From NCBI GenBank assembly GCA_016125045.1, contig WGML01000001.1:124001-188000 (forward strand): a stretch of 64,000 bases of DNA. The letters are read 5' to 3'. Made by a program: the position numbers and the translations under genes. The notes beneath the pieces were generated by a model that did not search any database, was not told the origin of the DNA, and was given only the letters and a program-made list of their open reading frames with translations. This DNA comes from a bacterium (lineage in GTDB: Bacteria; Pseudomonadota; Alphaproteobacteria; Caulobacterales; Hyphomonadaceae). Of the stretch, positions 38,982 through 49,899 are shown piece after piece. Every line of letters starts with the position of its first letter. Within the stretch, counting starts at the first letter, position 1.

Positions 38982-39788
38982 TCACCTCACGGTGACGAGA
39001 CCGGATACCATGGCGCCCGGGTCGGCCGCTCGCATCAGCGTCTCTCCGATCAAGAAGGCGCGCACCCCGCTCGCGCGCAATCGAACCAGGTCTGCGGGGT
39101 CCCGGACGCCGCTTTCGGAGATGAGCAGCCGACTCCCGTCGAATGACGTTGCGAGTTGTTCGGTTACCGAAAGATCGGTGGTGAAGGTTTTCAGATTGCG
39201 GTTGTTCACGCCGATGAGGGCGGACTGGAGGCGCAGGGCGCGCTCGAGTTCGTCTGCATCATGAACTTCGAGCAGAACCGCCATTCCAAGATCAAGCGCG
39301 GCCTGCTCGAGCTCAGCGGCTTTCAAATCGTCCACCGCCGCCAGGATCACCAGGATGGCGTCGGCGCCGGCGGATCGGGCCTCCAGGACCTGGGCGATGT
39401 GGATCATGAAGTCCTTGCGCAGGCATGGGATATTCACCTTGGCGCGTACCGAAGCAAGATCCGCGAGACTGCCGCCGAAGCTTGGCCCATCCGTGAGGAC
39501 AGACAAGCAGGCGGCTCCGCCCGCCTCGTAGGCGAGGGCGGTTGCTTCCGCCGATGCGTCGCTACGGATCGCGCCGGCCGAGGGGCTCCGTCGCTTGATC
39601 TCGCAGATCAGCGCATTCTCGTCTCGCGCGGCCCTGTTTCGAAGGGACGCCTCGAAGTCCCTTGGCGGTGGGGCGGCCAGGGCGCGGCGTTTCAGCGTTT
39701 CGATCGGAACCTGCGCCAACAAGGCGTCGACCTCTTTCGCCTTGTACGCGAGAATCGCAGCGAGCCGATCCGGCGTTCCACTATGCAT
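38982..39788 (-). CDS. trpC: Indole-3-glycerol phosphate synthase
   Basis: TrpC closes the indole ring in tryptophan synthesis. The 268-residue TIM-barrel protein has [15 protein letters not shown] near residue 62, [14 protein letters not shown] near residue 94, [20 protein letters not shown] and [10 protein letters not shown], all family signatures. The N-terminal [18 protein letters not shown] is the usual extension. It is monofunctional, with no TrpF fusion. The ATG overlaps the trpD end by eight bases, and lexA lies 79 bases downstream with its own promoter. Confidence 0.97.
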   Translation of the reverse strand: MHSGTPDRLAAILAYKAKEVDALLAQVPIETLKRRALAAPPPRDFEASLRNRAARDENALICEIKRRSPSAGAIRSDASAEATALAYEAGGAACLSVLTDGPSFGGSLADLASVRAKVNIPCLRKDFMIHIAQVLEARSAGADAILVILAAVDDLKAAELEQAALDLGMAVLLEVHDADELERALRLQSALIGVNNRNLKTFTTDLSVTEQLATSFDGSRLLISESGVRDPADLVRLRASGVRAFLIGETLMRAADPGAMVSGLVTVR

Positions 39789-40797
39789 GGGAAGCCGCCC
39801 GCAACGCGGAGAGCGTTTCGCTCGCAGCGCCGCTCTCCAGAACGCGTCGGACGCGGGAGGCTGCGGCCATCGGTTGAGTCTCCAACTCAGACACGATCAG
39901 GGCCGCTGCGGCGTTCACGATCACAAGGTCCGCGAATGGCCCGGGTTCGCCTTCGAATACGCGGCGGATTGCATCCGAATTCTCGTCTACGCTTCCGCCG
40001 ACAATGTCCTCAGGAAGGCTGCGCTTCAGACCGAAGTCTTCCGGGGACAGTTCGAACACCCGGGAAGACCCATCCGCGAGTTCGTGCACGCGAGAGGCCG
40101 CGCAGGTGGTGATTTCGTCGAGGCCGTCAAGCCCATGGACGACCCACGCGCGTCGGGTCCCTAGTCGAGCGAGCGCTTCCAGGAACCGTTCGGCCCAGGC
40201 GGCATCGGAGACACCAAGAAGCTGACGGGACGCCCCCGCCGGGTTCGCAAGCGGCCCAAGCAGGTTGAAGATCGTCCGAAATCCAAGCTGCCGACGAACG
40301 GGCGCGACGTACCGGACCGCCGCATGGTGGCTTTGCGCGAACAGGAAGGCGACGCGCGCGTCGTTGAAACACCGCGCGATCTGGGCGTCGCTTGCTGTAA
40401 GATTGACGCCCAGCGCTTCCAGCACATCGGCGGAACCCGTCTTCGGCGGCGTGGAGCGATTGCCGTGCTTCGCCACGACAGCGCCCGCCGCCGCCGCGGC
40501 GATGGCGGCCGCGGTGGATGTGTTGAAGGAGGGGCTGGAGAGTCCACCGGTGCCGCACGTGTCCACCACGTCGGGAGGAGCGTCGACGAGCCTTGCGTGC
40601 GCACGCATCACCTGGGCTCCTGCGACCACATCATCCACCGTTTCGCCCCGGGCCCTCAGGGCGGTGAGAAACGCGGAGGTCAGCACAGGATCCACTTCGC
40701 CCGACAGCAACGCTTCAAACACCGCGGCAATCGCGCTTTGGTCGGGCCTTGCGCCGGTTACGAGCGACTGGGTTGCGTCCCTGACGACGTCGTTCAT
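39781..40797 (-). CDS. trpD: Anthranilate phosphoribosyltransferase
   Basis: TrpD transfers phosphoribosyl to anthranilate. The 338-residue protein has VVDTCGTGGLSSPSFNTSTA near residue 78 for PRPP binding, AKHGNRSTPPKTGSADVLEA, and a C-terminal nucleoside-phosphorylase-type fold. Some usual residues differ slightly (GGLSSPSFN versus GGDGxxTFN), but the motif order is intact. The gene overlaps trpG by four bases and trpC by eight, so the trp genes are coupled. Confidence 0.95.
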   Translation of the reverse strand: MNDVVRDATQSLVTGARPDQSAIAAVFEALLSGEVDPVLTSAFLTALRARGETVDDVVAGAQVMRAHARLVDAPPDVVDTCGTGGLSSPSFNTSTAAAIAAAAAGAVVAKHGNRSTPPKTGSADVLEALGVNLTASDAQIARCFNDARVAFLFAQSHHAAVRYVAPVRRQLGFRTIFNLLGPLANPAGASRQLLGVSDAAWAERFLEALARLGTRRAWVVHGLDGLDEITTCAASRVHELADGSSRVFELSPEDFGLKRSLPEDIVGGSVDENSDAIRRVFEGEPGPFADLVIVNAAAALIVSELETQPMAAASRVRRVLESGAASETLSALRAASHA

Positions 40798-41372
40798 CGC
40801 GCGGCCTTTGAAACTTTGAGGAAGTTCGCGAGGATCGTCTTGCCGTGCTGCGATCCGATTGATTCCGGATGGAACTGGACGCCGAAAACGGGACGAGACA
40901 CATGGCTGAGCGCCATGATCTCGCCGTCGGAGGTCTCCGCGTCAATTCTCAAGACGTTGGGCAATCCAGCGCGCCGAACCGCGAGGCTGTGATACCGGAC
41001 AGCTTCAAATTGAGCGGGGATCCCTTCAAACAGTGGGGGCCCGACATGTGTGATCGTCGAAGATTTGCCGTGCATGATCTCTTTTGCGCCTTCGACCACG
41101 CCTCCGAACGCCTGCCCGATCGTCTGATGGCCGAGGCACACGCCGAGGATCGGCAGGGCGTCATCGGCGCCTGTGACCAGATCGAGGCATATCCCGGCTT
41201 CGTCCGGTGTGCACGGCCCCGGCGACAGCACAACGGCGTTCGGCCTCAGCGCGAGCGCTTCCGCCGCGCTCATCACGTCATTGCGGATCACGTGCGTCCT
41301 CGCCCCGAGTTCCTCAATGTAGTGAACGAGGTTGTAGGTGAAGCTGTCATAGTTATCGATCAGCAGGATCAT
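40794..41372 (-). CDS. trpG: Anthranilate synthase component II (glutamine amidotransferase)
   Basis: TrpG supplies ammonia from glutamine to TrpE. The 192-residue class I amidotransferase has LIDNYDSFTYNLVHY at the N-terminus, LSPGPCTPDEAG, the catalytic cysteine C79 in GVCLGHQTIGQAFGG, and the His-Glu pair in QFHPES near the C-terminus. It may also serve PabB, as in many bacteria, which I infer from family knowledge. Four-base overlaps link it to trpE and trpD. Confidence 0.97.
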   Translation of the reverse strand: MILLIDNYDSFTYNLVHYIEELGARTHVIRNDVMSAAEALALRPNAVVLSPGPCTPDEAGICLDLVTGADDALPILGVCLGHQTIGQAFGGVVEGAKEIMHGKSSTITHVGPPLFEGIPAQFEAVRYHSLAVRRAGLPNVLRIDAETSDGEIMALSHVSRPVFGVQFHPESIGSQHGKTILANFLKVSKAAR

Positions 41373-42814
41373 TCGGCGTCCCGAATCCCACGATCATAGG
41401 TGGCGGCCTGTTCCGCCGCACGGAAGAGCGCCGCCGCCTTGTGGCGCGTCTCGTCATATTCCGACTGCTGATCGCTGTCGAATACGACCCCTCCGCCGGC
41501 CTGAACGATCATCCTTCCGTCCTTGAAGACGGCTGTCCTCAGCGCGATGCAGGTATCCATGTCGCCGCGCGACCCGAAATAGCCCACACCGCCGGCATAG
41601 ACGCCCCTCGCATGGGGTTCGAGTTCCGAGATGATCTCCATCGCCCTGATTTTCGGCGCCCCGGAAACGGTTCCCGCGGGGAACCCCGCCATTAACGCCG
41701 ACACCATGTCCACGCCCGGCCGCACACGGCCCTCCACGGTCGAGACGATGTGCATCACGTGACTGTAGCGCTCCACTCCGAACGCCTCGACCACTCGAAC
41801 TGTGCCGGGGATTGCAACACGACCGACATCATTGCGGCCAAGGTCGAGCAGCATCAGGTGCTCGGCGCGTTCCTTTTCGTCTGCCAGCAAGCGGCGTTCG
41901 TTCGCGGCGTCCTCTTCCGGCGTCGCGCCGCGGGGCAGGGTGCCGGCGATCGGGCGCACGGTCATCAGCCCGTCACGAAGCCGAACAAGGATTTCTGGAC
42001 TGGCTCCGCTCACCTGGAATCCGCCAAAATTGATGTAGAACATGAAAGGAGAAGGATTGAGCCTGCGGAGCGCCCTGTAAAACGCAAATGCAGGACGCTC
42101 AAATGGGATGCTGAACCGCTGGCTTGGAACGACCTGAAAGATGTCGCCGGCGCGGATGTAGGTGCGGGCGCGCTCCACCATCTCGAAATAGCGGTCCCGT
42201 GTAGTGTTTGAGGAAATCTGCGCGTGCTCGTCACGCGCGGGGGCGGGCCGCAGCCCTGGCGTCGCGGCATCGAGCGCTTGTTCCGTTGCGTCGAGTAGTG
42301 CGTCCGCCGATCCGGGTCCCCCTCTTTCGGGGGCGGCGAGGATGATCTCCTGTTTTACCGCGTCAAAGATCAGCACGACGCCGGGGCGCATCAACAAGGC
42401 TTCGGGAAGGTCGTCCGGATCGGGCGCCGAAACCGGCAGGTTCTCGACGTAGCGGGCCATTTCGAAACCGATATAGCCGAACGCCCCTGCCGCCATCGGC
42501 GGAAGGTCAGCCGGACCGTCCGCCCGGCATACGTCAACGAACTCGCGCAGCGACGACACCGGGTCATCTGAGGTGGCTTCGACTGAAGTGAACTCGTGAT
42601 CCCGGGCCGTCTCGGCGCGCCCCTCACTCACCCGCCACCACAAGTCGGGCGCCAGCCCCACAAACGAGTACCGGCTTCTGTGCTCCGCACCGGTGACGCT
42701 TTCGAACAGAAAGACACCGGGCTGCCTCACCCCGAGCTTCAGGAGCGCCGACACCGGTGTCTCTGTGTCGTCGATCCGCCGGCGCACCACCAGCCTTGGG
42801 GCTGCCCTCGTCAT
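41369..42814 (-). CDS. trpE: Anthranilate synthase component I
   Basis: TrpE makes anthranilate from chorismate. The 481-residue protein has the chorismate-binding core: GDIFQVVPSQRFSIPFERPA, the signature IAGTLPRGATPEEDAANERR, DLGRNDVGRVAIPGTVRV and GAPKIRAMEIISELEPHARG. The start is ATG 42814, which forms an ATGA overlap with the stop of the upstream foldase gene; a longer in-frame reading to 43018 inside that gene was rejected. Tryptophan feedback through the N-terminal domain is expected from the family. Confidence 0.97.
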   Translation of the reverse strand: MTRAAPRLVVRRRIDDTETPVSALLKLGVRQPGVFLFESVTGAEHRSRYSFVGLAPDLWWRVSEGRAETARDHEFTSVEATSDDPVSSLREFVDVCRADGPADLPPMAAGAFGYIGFEMARYVENLPVSAPDPDDLPEALLMRPGVVLIFDAVKQEIILAAPERGGPGSADALLDATEQALDAATPGLRPAPARDEHAQISSNTTRDRYFEMVERARTYIRAGDIFQVVPSQRFSIPFERPAFAFYRALRRLNPSPFMFYINFGGFQVSGASPEILVRLRDGLMTVRPIAGTLPRGATPEEDAANERRLLADEKERAEHLMLLDLGRNDVGRVAIPGTVRVVEAFGVERYSHVMHIVSTVEGRVRPGVDMVSALMAGFPAGTVSGAPKIRAMEIISELEPHARGVYAGGVGYFGSRGDMDTCIALRTAVFKDGRMIVQAGGGVVFDSDQQSEYDETRHKAAALFRAAEQAATYDRGIRDAE

Positions 42815-44700
42815 TGAGGCGCGCTCGCCGAGGCCGCGAGGTAGCTGTCGATCGCCCTCTGGTTTCGGGTGATCTTGCCCTCGGCCACAGCGGCCGCGAC
42901 AAACGCGCTGAACACGTCCTGCGCCAGCGAATTCTCGATGAACTGCTGCACCTGTGTCGCAAGCTCCGGGGCTGCCGCTTCGTCGGGCCGTTCGATGTTC
43001 AGCACCTGAACAAGCCAAGGCGCGCCATCCTGGCCGGTCGCGACGCCGGCCTCGCCAGACTTTAGCGAGAAAACGGTCTGAAGGATCGCGGGATCAACCT
43101 CCCCGGCGTCATTGCGCGTGACGGGGGCATCGGGGATCCAGAAAAGGAGCTTGTCGTTCCGCGCCACCGTTTCCAGCGACTGACCGGCATTCACCTTAGT
43201 CGCTACGGCTTGCGCTGCGGCGGCGGCGGCTTCGGAAGTCTTGACCGCCATGTAGAGCGGAGTGAGGTCAGCCTTCACCTCTTCGAAGGTCGGCGTGCGC
43301 GCCGGAGTGATCCCGTCGAGCCGGAAGACTGTTCGTTCTCCGTTTTCCTCGAGGATGTCGCTGTAGCGGCCGACGTCCACCTCGAACATGGAGCGCAGCC
43401 CGGCGGCGAAACTTGCGGGAAGCGCGGCGCGGCCGCGGCCTTCCAGTCCACCATTCGGGTCGACGGCAGCGAACGATATCACCGGGGCGCCGACCTCCTT
43501 GGCGATCTCGGTGAGAGGCGCCCCACCGCCCACGAGGTCGTAGAGGTTCTCGCTGCTGTCGTCGAACAGGCGCTTGGCCTCCCGCTGGGCGATGGACTCG
43601 CGCAGCTCTTCGGCGACTTCCGCGAGTTCGCGGGTCGCTCCGGCCTTGACGGTGCGAATGACGGCTCCGCTCCACGCTCCGTTGACCTGCATGGGGCCGA
43701 CGGCGTCGCCCTCTGGAGTTGCAAAGACCAGTTGTTCATAGGTGGCGTCCCCGAGATCGCCCGTGCGCACGGTTTTTGTCTCGATGGTGAGGGTCGGATT
43801 GGCCGTCGCGAGTTCCTCCAATGCCCGCCCCTGTTTGAGCGCGTCCACGACACGCTGAAGGGTCGGGCGGTCAGGCGCCGTGAAATTGTCGATGACCCGT
43901 TCGCCGGGATCGGTGAACTCGCGCTTGCGTCGGTCATATTCACGCTGAAGCTGTTCATCGGAGACCGTCACCCGGTCGAGGAAGTCCTCCGGCGAGTAGT
44001 TGATCATCGACACGGAGCGACGCTCAGGCTGGGCGAACATCGCCGCTCGCTCCTGGTAGAACGCCTGCAGATCGGCCTCGGTTGGAGCCGCCACGATCGG
44101 TGCGCTGGCGGGCGAAAAGCGGGCGACTGCGATCTGTCGCTTTTCCGAGAAGAACGTAAACAACGGCGTCGAAAGCACCTTAGGCGGAGAGAGCGCAGCG
44201 ACCGACGTGTTGCGCATATAGTCGAAAGTCAGGCTGTCCTCGATCTCCTGCTTGAATTCGTCGACGGTCAGCCCGCGGTCGTTTGCGAACCGCGCAATGG
44301 AGGATTGGTCGACGCCGCCAAGCCCGCTCTGAAACACCGGCGCGGACGCCAGAAAATCCGCGACGGCTTTCGGGCCGGCGCGAACGCCCATCTGGTCCGC
44401 GAAGGCGAGAAATGCGGCGCGACGGGTCAGGTCCTCGATCACGCTCGCTGTGAGCCCTCGCTCGGTCGCCTCCGCGCGGGTGAGCACTTCCTGGCGCTCT
44501 TCACGAATCCGCTCCAATTCGTTGTCGACGGTGCGGTTGACGTCGCGCGCCGAAACTGTCCGCTCCCCGACACGCGCGAAGCCACCCGTGCCGACACTAA
44601 ACACATCGATCGAGCCGGTGACCGCCACCCCGACCACGACGAGCAGCAGCAGGACGAACGAGTATTTCGACCGGACGAAGGCGCGCATCGCGCTGAGCAT
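42811..44700 (-). CDS. ppiD: Peptidylprolyl isomerase, PpiD/SurA-N type membrane-anchored foldase
   Basis: PpiD-like foldases are anchored in the inner membrane and assist periplasmic and outer-membrane protein folding. The 629-residue protein has one N-terminal membrane helix (about residues 12-32) with a short positive cytoplasmic end, then a periplasmic SurA-N-like helical domain and a degenerate parvulin domain near residues 230-370. The start ATG 44700 has GGGAG upstream; the in-frame reading to 44787 was rejected. It heads the trpEGDC run and overlaps trpE by four bases. It is divergent from tpiA across 98 bases. Confidence 0.9.
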   Translation of the reverse strand: MLSAMRAFVRSKYSFVLLLLVVVGVAVTGSIDVFSVGTGGFARVGERTVSARDVNRTVDNELERIREERQEVLTRAEATERGLTASVIEDLTRRAAFLAFADQMGVRAGPKAVADFLASAPVFQSGLGGVDQSSIARFANDRGLTVDEFKQEIEDSLTFDYMRNTSVAALSPPKVLSTPLFTFFSEKRQIAVARFSPASAPIVAAPTEADLQAFYQERAAMFAQPERRSVSMINYSPEDFLDRVTVSDEQLQREYDRRKREFTDPGERVIDNFTAPDRPTLQRVVDALKQGRALEELATANPTLTIETKTVRTGDLGDATYEQLVFATPEGDAVGPMQVNGAWSGAVIRTVKAGATRELAEVAEELRESIAQREAKRLFDDSSENLYDLVGGGAPLTEIAKEVGAPVISFAAVDPNGGLEGRGRAALPASFAAGLRSMFEVDVGRYSDILEENGERTVFRLDGITPARTPTFEEVKADLTPLYMAVKTSEAAAAAAQAVATKVNAGQSLETVARNDKLLFWIPDAPVTRNDAGEVDPAILQTVFSLKSGEAGVATGQDGAPWLVQVLNIERPDEAAAPELATQVQQFIENSLAQDVFSAFVAAAVAEGKITRNQRAIDSYLAASASAPQ

Positions 44701-44798
44701 GCGGAGGCTCCCAGTAACAGGCGACAGAGTTCGCGAGACTTGTTCCTCGCAATCGGGCTTGCTAGGCGACCCGCAGTGCTGAGGCAAGGCGTGAGCTC

Positions 44799-45551
44799 AT
44801 GACGGTTCGGAAAATCCTGATTGCGGGAAACTGGAAGATGAACTGGGGGCCGGGCTCGGTCGCCGAGGTAGATCTTGTCCGCCGCGGTGCGGACGACCTG
44901 TCGGGCGTGGAGCTGTCGATCCACCCGCCGGCGGTGTTTGCTTGCAAGGTCGCCGAGCGGCTGGCCGGCTCCGCCGTTCGGCTGGGCGGGCAGGACTGCC
45001 ATTGGGAGCCTTCGGGCGCACGCACGGGCGATGTCAGCGCGGGCATGTGGGCGGAGGTCGGCGCCGCCTTTGTGATTGTCGGACACTCTGAACGCCGGGC
45101 GGACCACGGGGAGTCGAACGCCGTGGTGGCCGCCAAGGCCGCTTCTGTTCAGGCCGTTGGGCTGACCCCGATCGTTTGCGTTGGCGAAACGCTAGCGGAG
45201 CGGCAGGATGGACGAACCCTCGAAGTCATCGGCCGCCAGCTCGACGAAAGCGTCCCGGACAGCATTCTGAATCAGCCACTCGTCTTGGCCTACGAACCTG
45301 TCTGGGCGATCGGCTCCGGTTTGACGCCGACCCCGCAGCAGATCATTGACGTTCATGCCAGCATGCGAGCGGCGCTCGCGGGCCGCGCGGCCGACCTCGG
45401 GCCGGGTGTTCGGTTGCTTTATGGTGGATCCGTGAAGCCGTCGAACGCGGCGGAGCTTCTGGCGCTGCCAGAAGTCAACGGCGCGCTTGTTGGCGGCGCG
45501 AGCCTCAAGGCTGCGGACTTCTTGGCGATCGCCGCCGCCGCTCCCATGTGA
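44799..45551 (+). CDS. tpiA: Triosephosphate isomerase
   Basis: TpiA interconverts dihydroxyacetone phosphate and glyceraldehyde 3-phosphate. The 250-residue TIM barrel has the substrate lysine in AGNWKMN, the catalytic histidine H96 in VGHSERR, the catalytic glutamate E166 in YEPVWAIGSG and the phosphate loop in LLYGGSVKPSNA. Length and motifs are canonical. secG follows after 89 bases, a conserved pairing. Confidence 0.98.
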   Translation: MTVRKILIAGNWKMNWGPGSVAEVDLVRRGADDLSGVELSIHPPAVFACKVAERLAGSAVRLGGQDCHWEPSGARTGDVSAGMWAEVGAAFVIVGHSERRADHGESNAVVAAKAASVQAVGLTPIVCVGETLAERQDGRTLEVIGRQLDESVPDSILNQPLVLAYEPVWAIGSGLTPTPQQIIDVHASMRAALAGRAADLGPGVRLLYGGSVKPSNAAELLALPEVNGALVGGASLKAADFLAIAAAAPM

Positions 45552-45640
45552 TCTTCTGCATCGCCGCGCCATCTGCGCCTTGGCCTTGACGCGCCGTCGT
45601 GCTTTTAGTGCCGCCTGTTCGTTGGAAAGCGTTTGTCGCC

Positions 45641-46105
45641 ATGGAAACCGTCGTACTCGTCGTCCACCTCCTGATCTGCATCGCGCTCGTTGCGGTGGTG
45701 ATGTTGCAACGATCCGAGGGCGGCGCGCTCGGGATCGGGGGCGGCTCCGGATCGCTGATGTCCGGGCGCGGCGCGGCGAACGCCATCGTGCGCACAACCA
45801 TGATCCTTGCCGCGGTGTTCATCGTCACGAGCCTCACTCTGTCGCGTCTGGGGGCCGAGAACGCGAAGACCCCGGATGCGGTCGAACGTGAATTGCGGGC
45901 GATCGAAGCTGGAGGGATCGTCGCGCCGACGGAGCCTGTCGATCCGCTTGCGCCGATCGACGCCGCACCCGCGCCCACCCCGTCCTTGACGGAGGGACCT
46001 GCGCCTCAGGCCGTTCCTCCCGCCGCTCCGGCCGCCGACCCGCTCGCGCCTCAGACGGCACCGGCGGGCGTCCCCGCCGAGACGCCGCCCGCCGAAAACC
46101 GGTAG
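45641..46105 (+). CDS. secG: Preprotein translocase subunit SecG
   Basis: SecG is the small auxiliary subunit of the SecYEG channel. The 154-residue protein has two membrane helices (about residues 2-22 and 50-72) with [20 protein letters not shown] and the [23 protein letters not shown] loop that is diagnostic for SecG. The long C-terminal tail is rich in Ala and Pro, a common alphaproteobacterial addition. The ATG at 45641 is preferred over an in-frame upstream TTG at 45599 because it begins at the first helix. Confidence 0.95.
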   Translation: METVVLVVHLLICIALVAVVMLQRSEGGALGIGGGSGSLMSGRGAANAIVRTTMILAAVFIVTSLTLSRLGAENAKTPDAVERELRAIEAGGIVAPTEPVDPLAPIDAAPAPTPSLTEGPAPQAVPPAAPAADPLAPQTAPAGVPAETPPAENR

Positions 46106-46158
46106 CGGCAAATTGGACTCACGCCGGCGGCTGCGAATCATTATCCTGTGACCCCGGC

Positions 46159-47790
46159 ATGAAGCGATTTATCTTCATAACGGGCGGGGTCGTTTCCTCT
46201 TTGGGAAAGGGCATAGCCTCGGCGGCGCTCGGCGCTTTGCTCCAGGCGCGTGGATACCGCGTCAGGCTTCGGAAGCTGGACCCCTATCTGAATGTCGATC
46301 CCGGCACGATGTCGCCAACCCAGCATGGCGAGGTCTATGTCACGGATGACGGTGCCGAAACCGATCTGGACCTCGGTCACTATGAGCGCTTCACCGGCGT
46401 CGCCGCGCGCCGGTCCGACAACACGACGACCGGCAGGATCTACCAGTCGATCATCGAGCGGGAACGCAAGGGTGACTTTCTCGGCGCGACGCTGCAGGTC
46501 ATTCCGCACGTCACCGACGCCATCAAATCTTTCGTCCTGAACGAAACCGATGATGTGGACTTCGTGCTGTGCGAAATCGGCGGCACGGTTGGCGACATCG
46601 AGGGGCTGCCGTTCTTCGAGGCGATCCGTCAACTCGGCCAGGAACTCGGGCGGCGACAGACAATCTTTATCCATCTGACGCTCTTGCCCTATCTCACCTC
46701 CGCCGGGGAGATGAAGACCAAGCCTACCCAGCATTCAGTGAAGGAGCTCCGGTCCATCGGTATTCAGCCCGACATTCTCCTCTGCCGATCGGAACATCCC
46801 ATCCCGCCAGAAGAACGGCGCAAGATCGCGCTCTTCTGCAACGTTCGCCCAGAAGCGGTGATCGAGGCGCTCGATGCGAAGCACATCTACGAAGTTCCGC
46901 TTGAGTATGGCTCTCGCGGTCTCGACCGCGAGGTGCTTCGGCACTTCGAGATCGAGTCCGATCGTCCGCCGCAGATGGACCGATGGACCAGCGTTTCGGA
47001 ACGGCTCCGGGCGCCGGATGGATCTGTCACGGTCGCCGTCGTGGGCAAGTATGTGGCCCTGCATGACGCCTACAAGTCGGTGATCGAGGCGTTGTCTCAT
47101 GGTGGGCTCGCCAATCGCGTGAAGGTCAATCTGAAGTGGGTGCAGTCCGATACGCTGGATCGCGCGGACTGTGATGCAAGCGCTCTAGACGACATTGACG
47201 CGGTGCTGTTGCCCGGTGGTTTCGGGGAACGCGGCGCGCTCGGAAAGATGCGCGCCGCCCAGCATGCGCGAAGGTTGAAGTTGCCGTGTTTCGGCATCTG
47301 CTACGGAATGCAGCTTTCGGTGGTCGAACTTGCGCGCAACCTTGCCGGTGTGAGCGGCGCCGGCACGACTGAGTTCGGCGACCCTGAAGTCCCTGTTGTC
47401 TCGCTCATGAGCGAATGGATGCGCGGAAATGAACGGGAAATGCGCCAACAGGGAGGGGACCTCGGTGGGACCATGCGGCTCGGGGCGTATCCGGCGGTCC
47501 TCAAGCCAGGAAGCCGAGTCGCGTCGATCTATGGTACGGAGACGATTTCGGAACGTCACCGCCATCGATATGAGGTGACGCCCTCCGCCGTGGAGCTGCT
47601 CTCGCCGCTCGGGGTCGTGTTCTCCGGCATGTCTCCCGACGGCAGGTTGCCGGAGATATTTGAACTCGAAGACCACCCGTGGTTCATCGGTGTGCAGTTT
47701 CACCCGGAACTGAAATCGCGTCCGTTCGAGCCTCATCCGCTGTTTACCTCCTTCATCGCTGCGGCGATCGAACAAAGCCGCCTTGTCTGA
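46159..47790 (+). CDS. pyrG: CTP synthase
   Basis: PyrG aminates UTP to CTP with glutamine and ATP. The 543-residue protein has the synthetase P-loop region [17 protein letters not shown] at the N-terminus and a C-terminal class I glutamine amidotransferase domain with the catalytic cysteine C381 in GICYGMQ and [12 protein letters not shown]. Length is standard (about 540). The usual downstream alphaproteobacterial gene kdsA is not here; rpmF and eno follow instead. Confidence 0.98.
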   Translation: MKRFIFITGGVVSSLGKGIASAALGALLQARGYRVRLRKLDPYLNVDPGTMSPTQHGEVYVTDDGAETDLDLGHYERFTGVAARRSDNTTTGRIYQSIIERERKGDFLGATLQVIPHVTDAIKSFVLNETDDVDFVLCEIGGTVGDIEGLPFFEAIRQLGQELGRRQTIFIHLTLLPYLTSAGEMKTKPTQHSVKELRSIGIQPDILLCRSEHPIPPEERRKIALFCNVRPEAVIEALDAKHIYEVPLEYGSRGLDREVLRHFEIESDRPPQMDRWTSVSERLRAPDGSVTVAVVGKYVALHDAYKSVIEALSHGGLANRVKVNLKWVQSDTLDRADCDASALDDIDAVLLPGGFGERGALGKMRAAQHARRLKLPCFGICYGMQLSVVELARNLAGVSGAGTTEFGDPEVPVVSLMSEWMRGNEREMRQQGGDLGGTMRLGAYPAVLKPGSRVASIYGTETISERHRHRYEVTPSAVELLSPLGVVFSGMSPDGRLPEIFELEDHPWFIGVQFHPELKSRPFEPHPLFTSFIAAAIEQSRLV

Positions 47791-47911
47791 CGCGAAGGGC
47801 GTGCGCCCAGCGATGATTCCTTCCGGCTGGCTTGCCCAGACGCCGACGGACGCGTATGAAGCCGGTCTTTCGGGCGCCGGACGCCCAGTACAGCAGTTTC
47901 TCGAGGCGAAA

Positions 47912-48112
47912 ATGGCCGTCCCCAAGCGGAAAACCTCCCCATCCAAGCGCGGAATGCGCCGGTCGCACGACGCGCTCAAGAGCGCGACCTATATTGAAGA
48001 TGCAGTCACCGGCGAACTGCGTCGTCCGCATCATGTCGATCCAAAGACAGGGATGTATCGCGGCAAACAGGTCCTGACGCCGCCGCAGTCCGATTTCGAC
48101 GACGAAGACTGA
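47912..48112 (+). CDS. rpmF: 50S ribosomal protein L32
   Basis: A 66-residue protein starting [20 protein letters not shown], the diagnostic N-terminus of L32, and ending in an acidic DDED tail. It contains [16 protein letters not shown]. The zinc-type cysteines are absent, so this is the zinc-independent form common in alphaproteobacteria. An in-frame extension to 47783 would overlap pyrG and add 43 unrelated residues; ATG 47912 is therefore chosen. The placement between pyrG and eno is unusual. Confidence 0.96.
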   Translation: MAVPKRKTSPSKRGMRRSHDALKSATYIEDAVTGELRRPHHVDPKTGMYRGKQVLTPPQSDFDDED

Positions 48113-48172
48113 TTGCCTTCATCCCCGATGCGAGGCATCCCTGCCGCGATCGCCAATCAGGACCAGGGGTGA

Positions 48173-49456
<1,284 letters not shown>

Positions 49457-49468
49457 CGGTTCGGTTCT

Positions 49469-49491
49469 GGGGCGGGGTCTTTCATCGCCCC
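49469..49491 (+). terminator. Possible terminator or attenuator after eno
   Basis: GGGGCG (49469-49474) pairs perfectly with CGCCCC (49486-49491) across an 11-base loop, 12 bases after the eno stop. It is followed only by TTAACC, not a full T-run, so it may be a weak terminator between eno and ftsB. The 86-base gap holds nothing else that I could recognise. Confidence 0.35.
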
Positions 49492-49542
49492 TTAACCTCG
49501 CTCGGATGAGTTGGCCGTCATGGAGATGAAGGACTGTCGCTC

Positions 49543-49824
49543 ATGAGGGACCTGGTTGCGCCCGGCGCGCTGGGGTTGCTGATCCTCTACTTTTGCTACC
49601 ATGCGGTCTCGGGCGAGCAGGGGCTCGTTCGCTGGGCCGAGCTGCAGAAGGACGAGGAGGCGCTCGAAGCCGAACTCGCAAGGCTTGAGATTGCCCGTGA
49701 CCAGCTCAGCGGGTCGCTGTCGCGCCTGCGTCCCGATACGCTCGATCTCGACTACGTCGAGGATCTGGCGCGAACCAAGCTGTCGTTCGCTCGACCGGAC
49801 GAGGTCCTCCTCGCCATTAAGTAA
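49543..49824 (+). CDS. ftsB: Septum formation initiator family protein (FtsB/DivIC)
   Basis: FtsB-type proteins join FtsL and FtsQ in the division complex. The 93-residue protein has one N-terminal membrane helix (about residues 5-25), a coiled-coil region (KDEEALEAELARLEIARDQL) and a short C-terminal part with YVEDLARTKLSFARPDEVL, which matches the DivIC family end. The position directly after eno and before pdhA is conserved in alphaproteobacteria and gammaproteobacterial ftsB also follows eno. Confidence 0.93.
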   Translation: MRDLVAPGALGLLILYFCYHAVSGEQGLVRWAELQKDEEALEAELARLEIARDQLSGSLSRLRPDTLDLDYVEDLARTKLSFARPDEVLLAIK

Positions 49825-49899
49825 CCCTTGGTCTAGAAACGTGACGTTATGGGTGGCGGCTCTGGGCGTCCCATCCGCAAGGCGAGCAGGAAGGCGTTC

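Noticed and set aside
44701..44798. TTGTTC-N17-TAGGCG as a tpiA promoter
   Set aside because: The -10 is poor and the spacing match alone is not enough in high-GC sequence.
43210..44802. 530-codon plus-strand frame opposite the PpiD-type foldase gene
   Set aside because: Antisense to a clear membrane-anchored foldase that has its own ribosome site and stop/start overlap with trpE.
47783..47911. 43-residue N-terminal extension of rpmF overlapping the pyrG end
   Set aside because: L32 proteins start at MAVPKRK; the extension has no similarity and needs a start inside pyrG.
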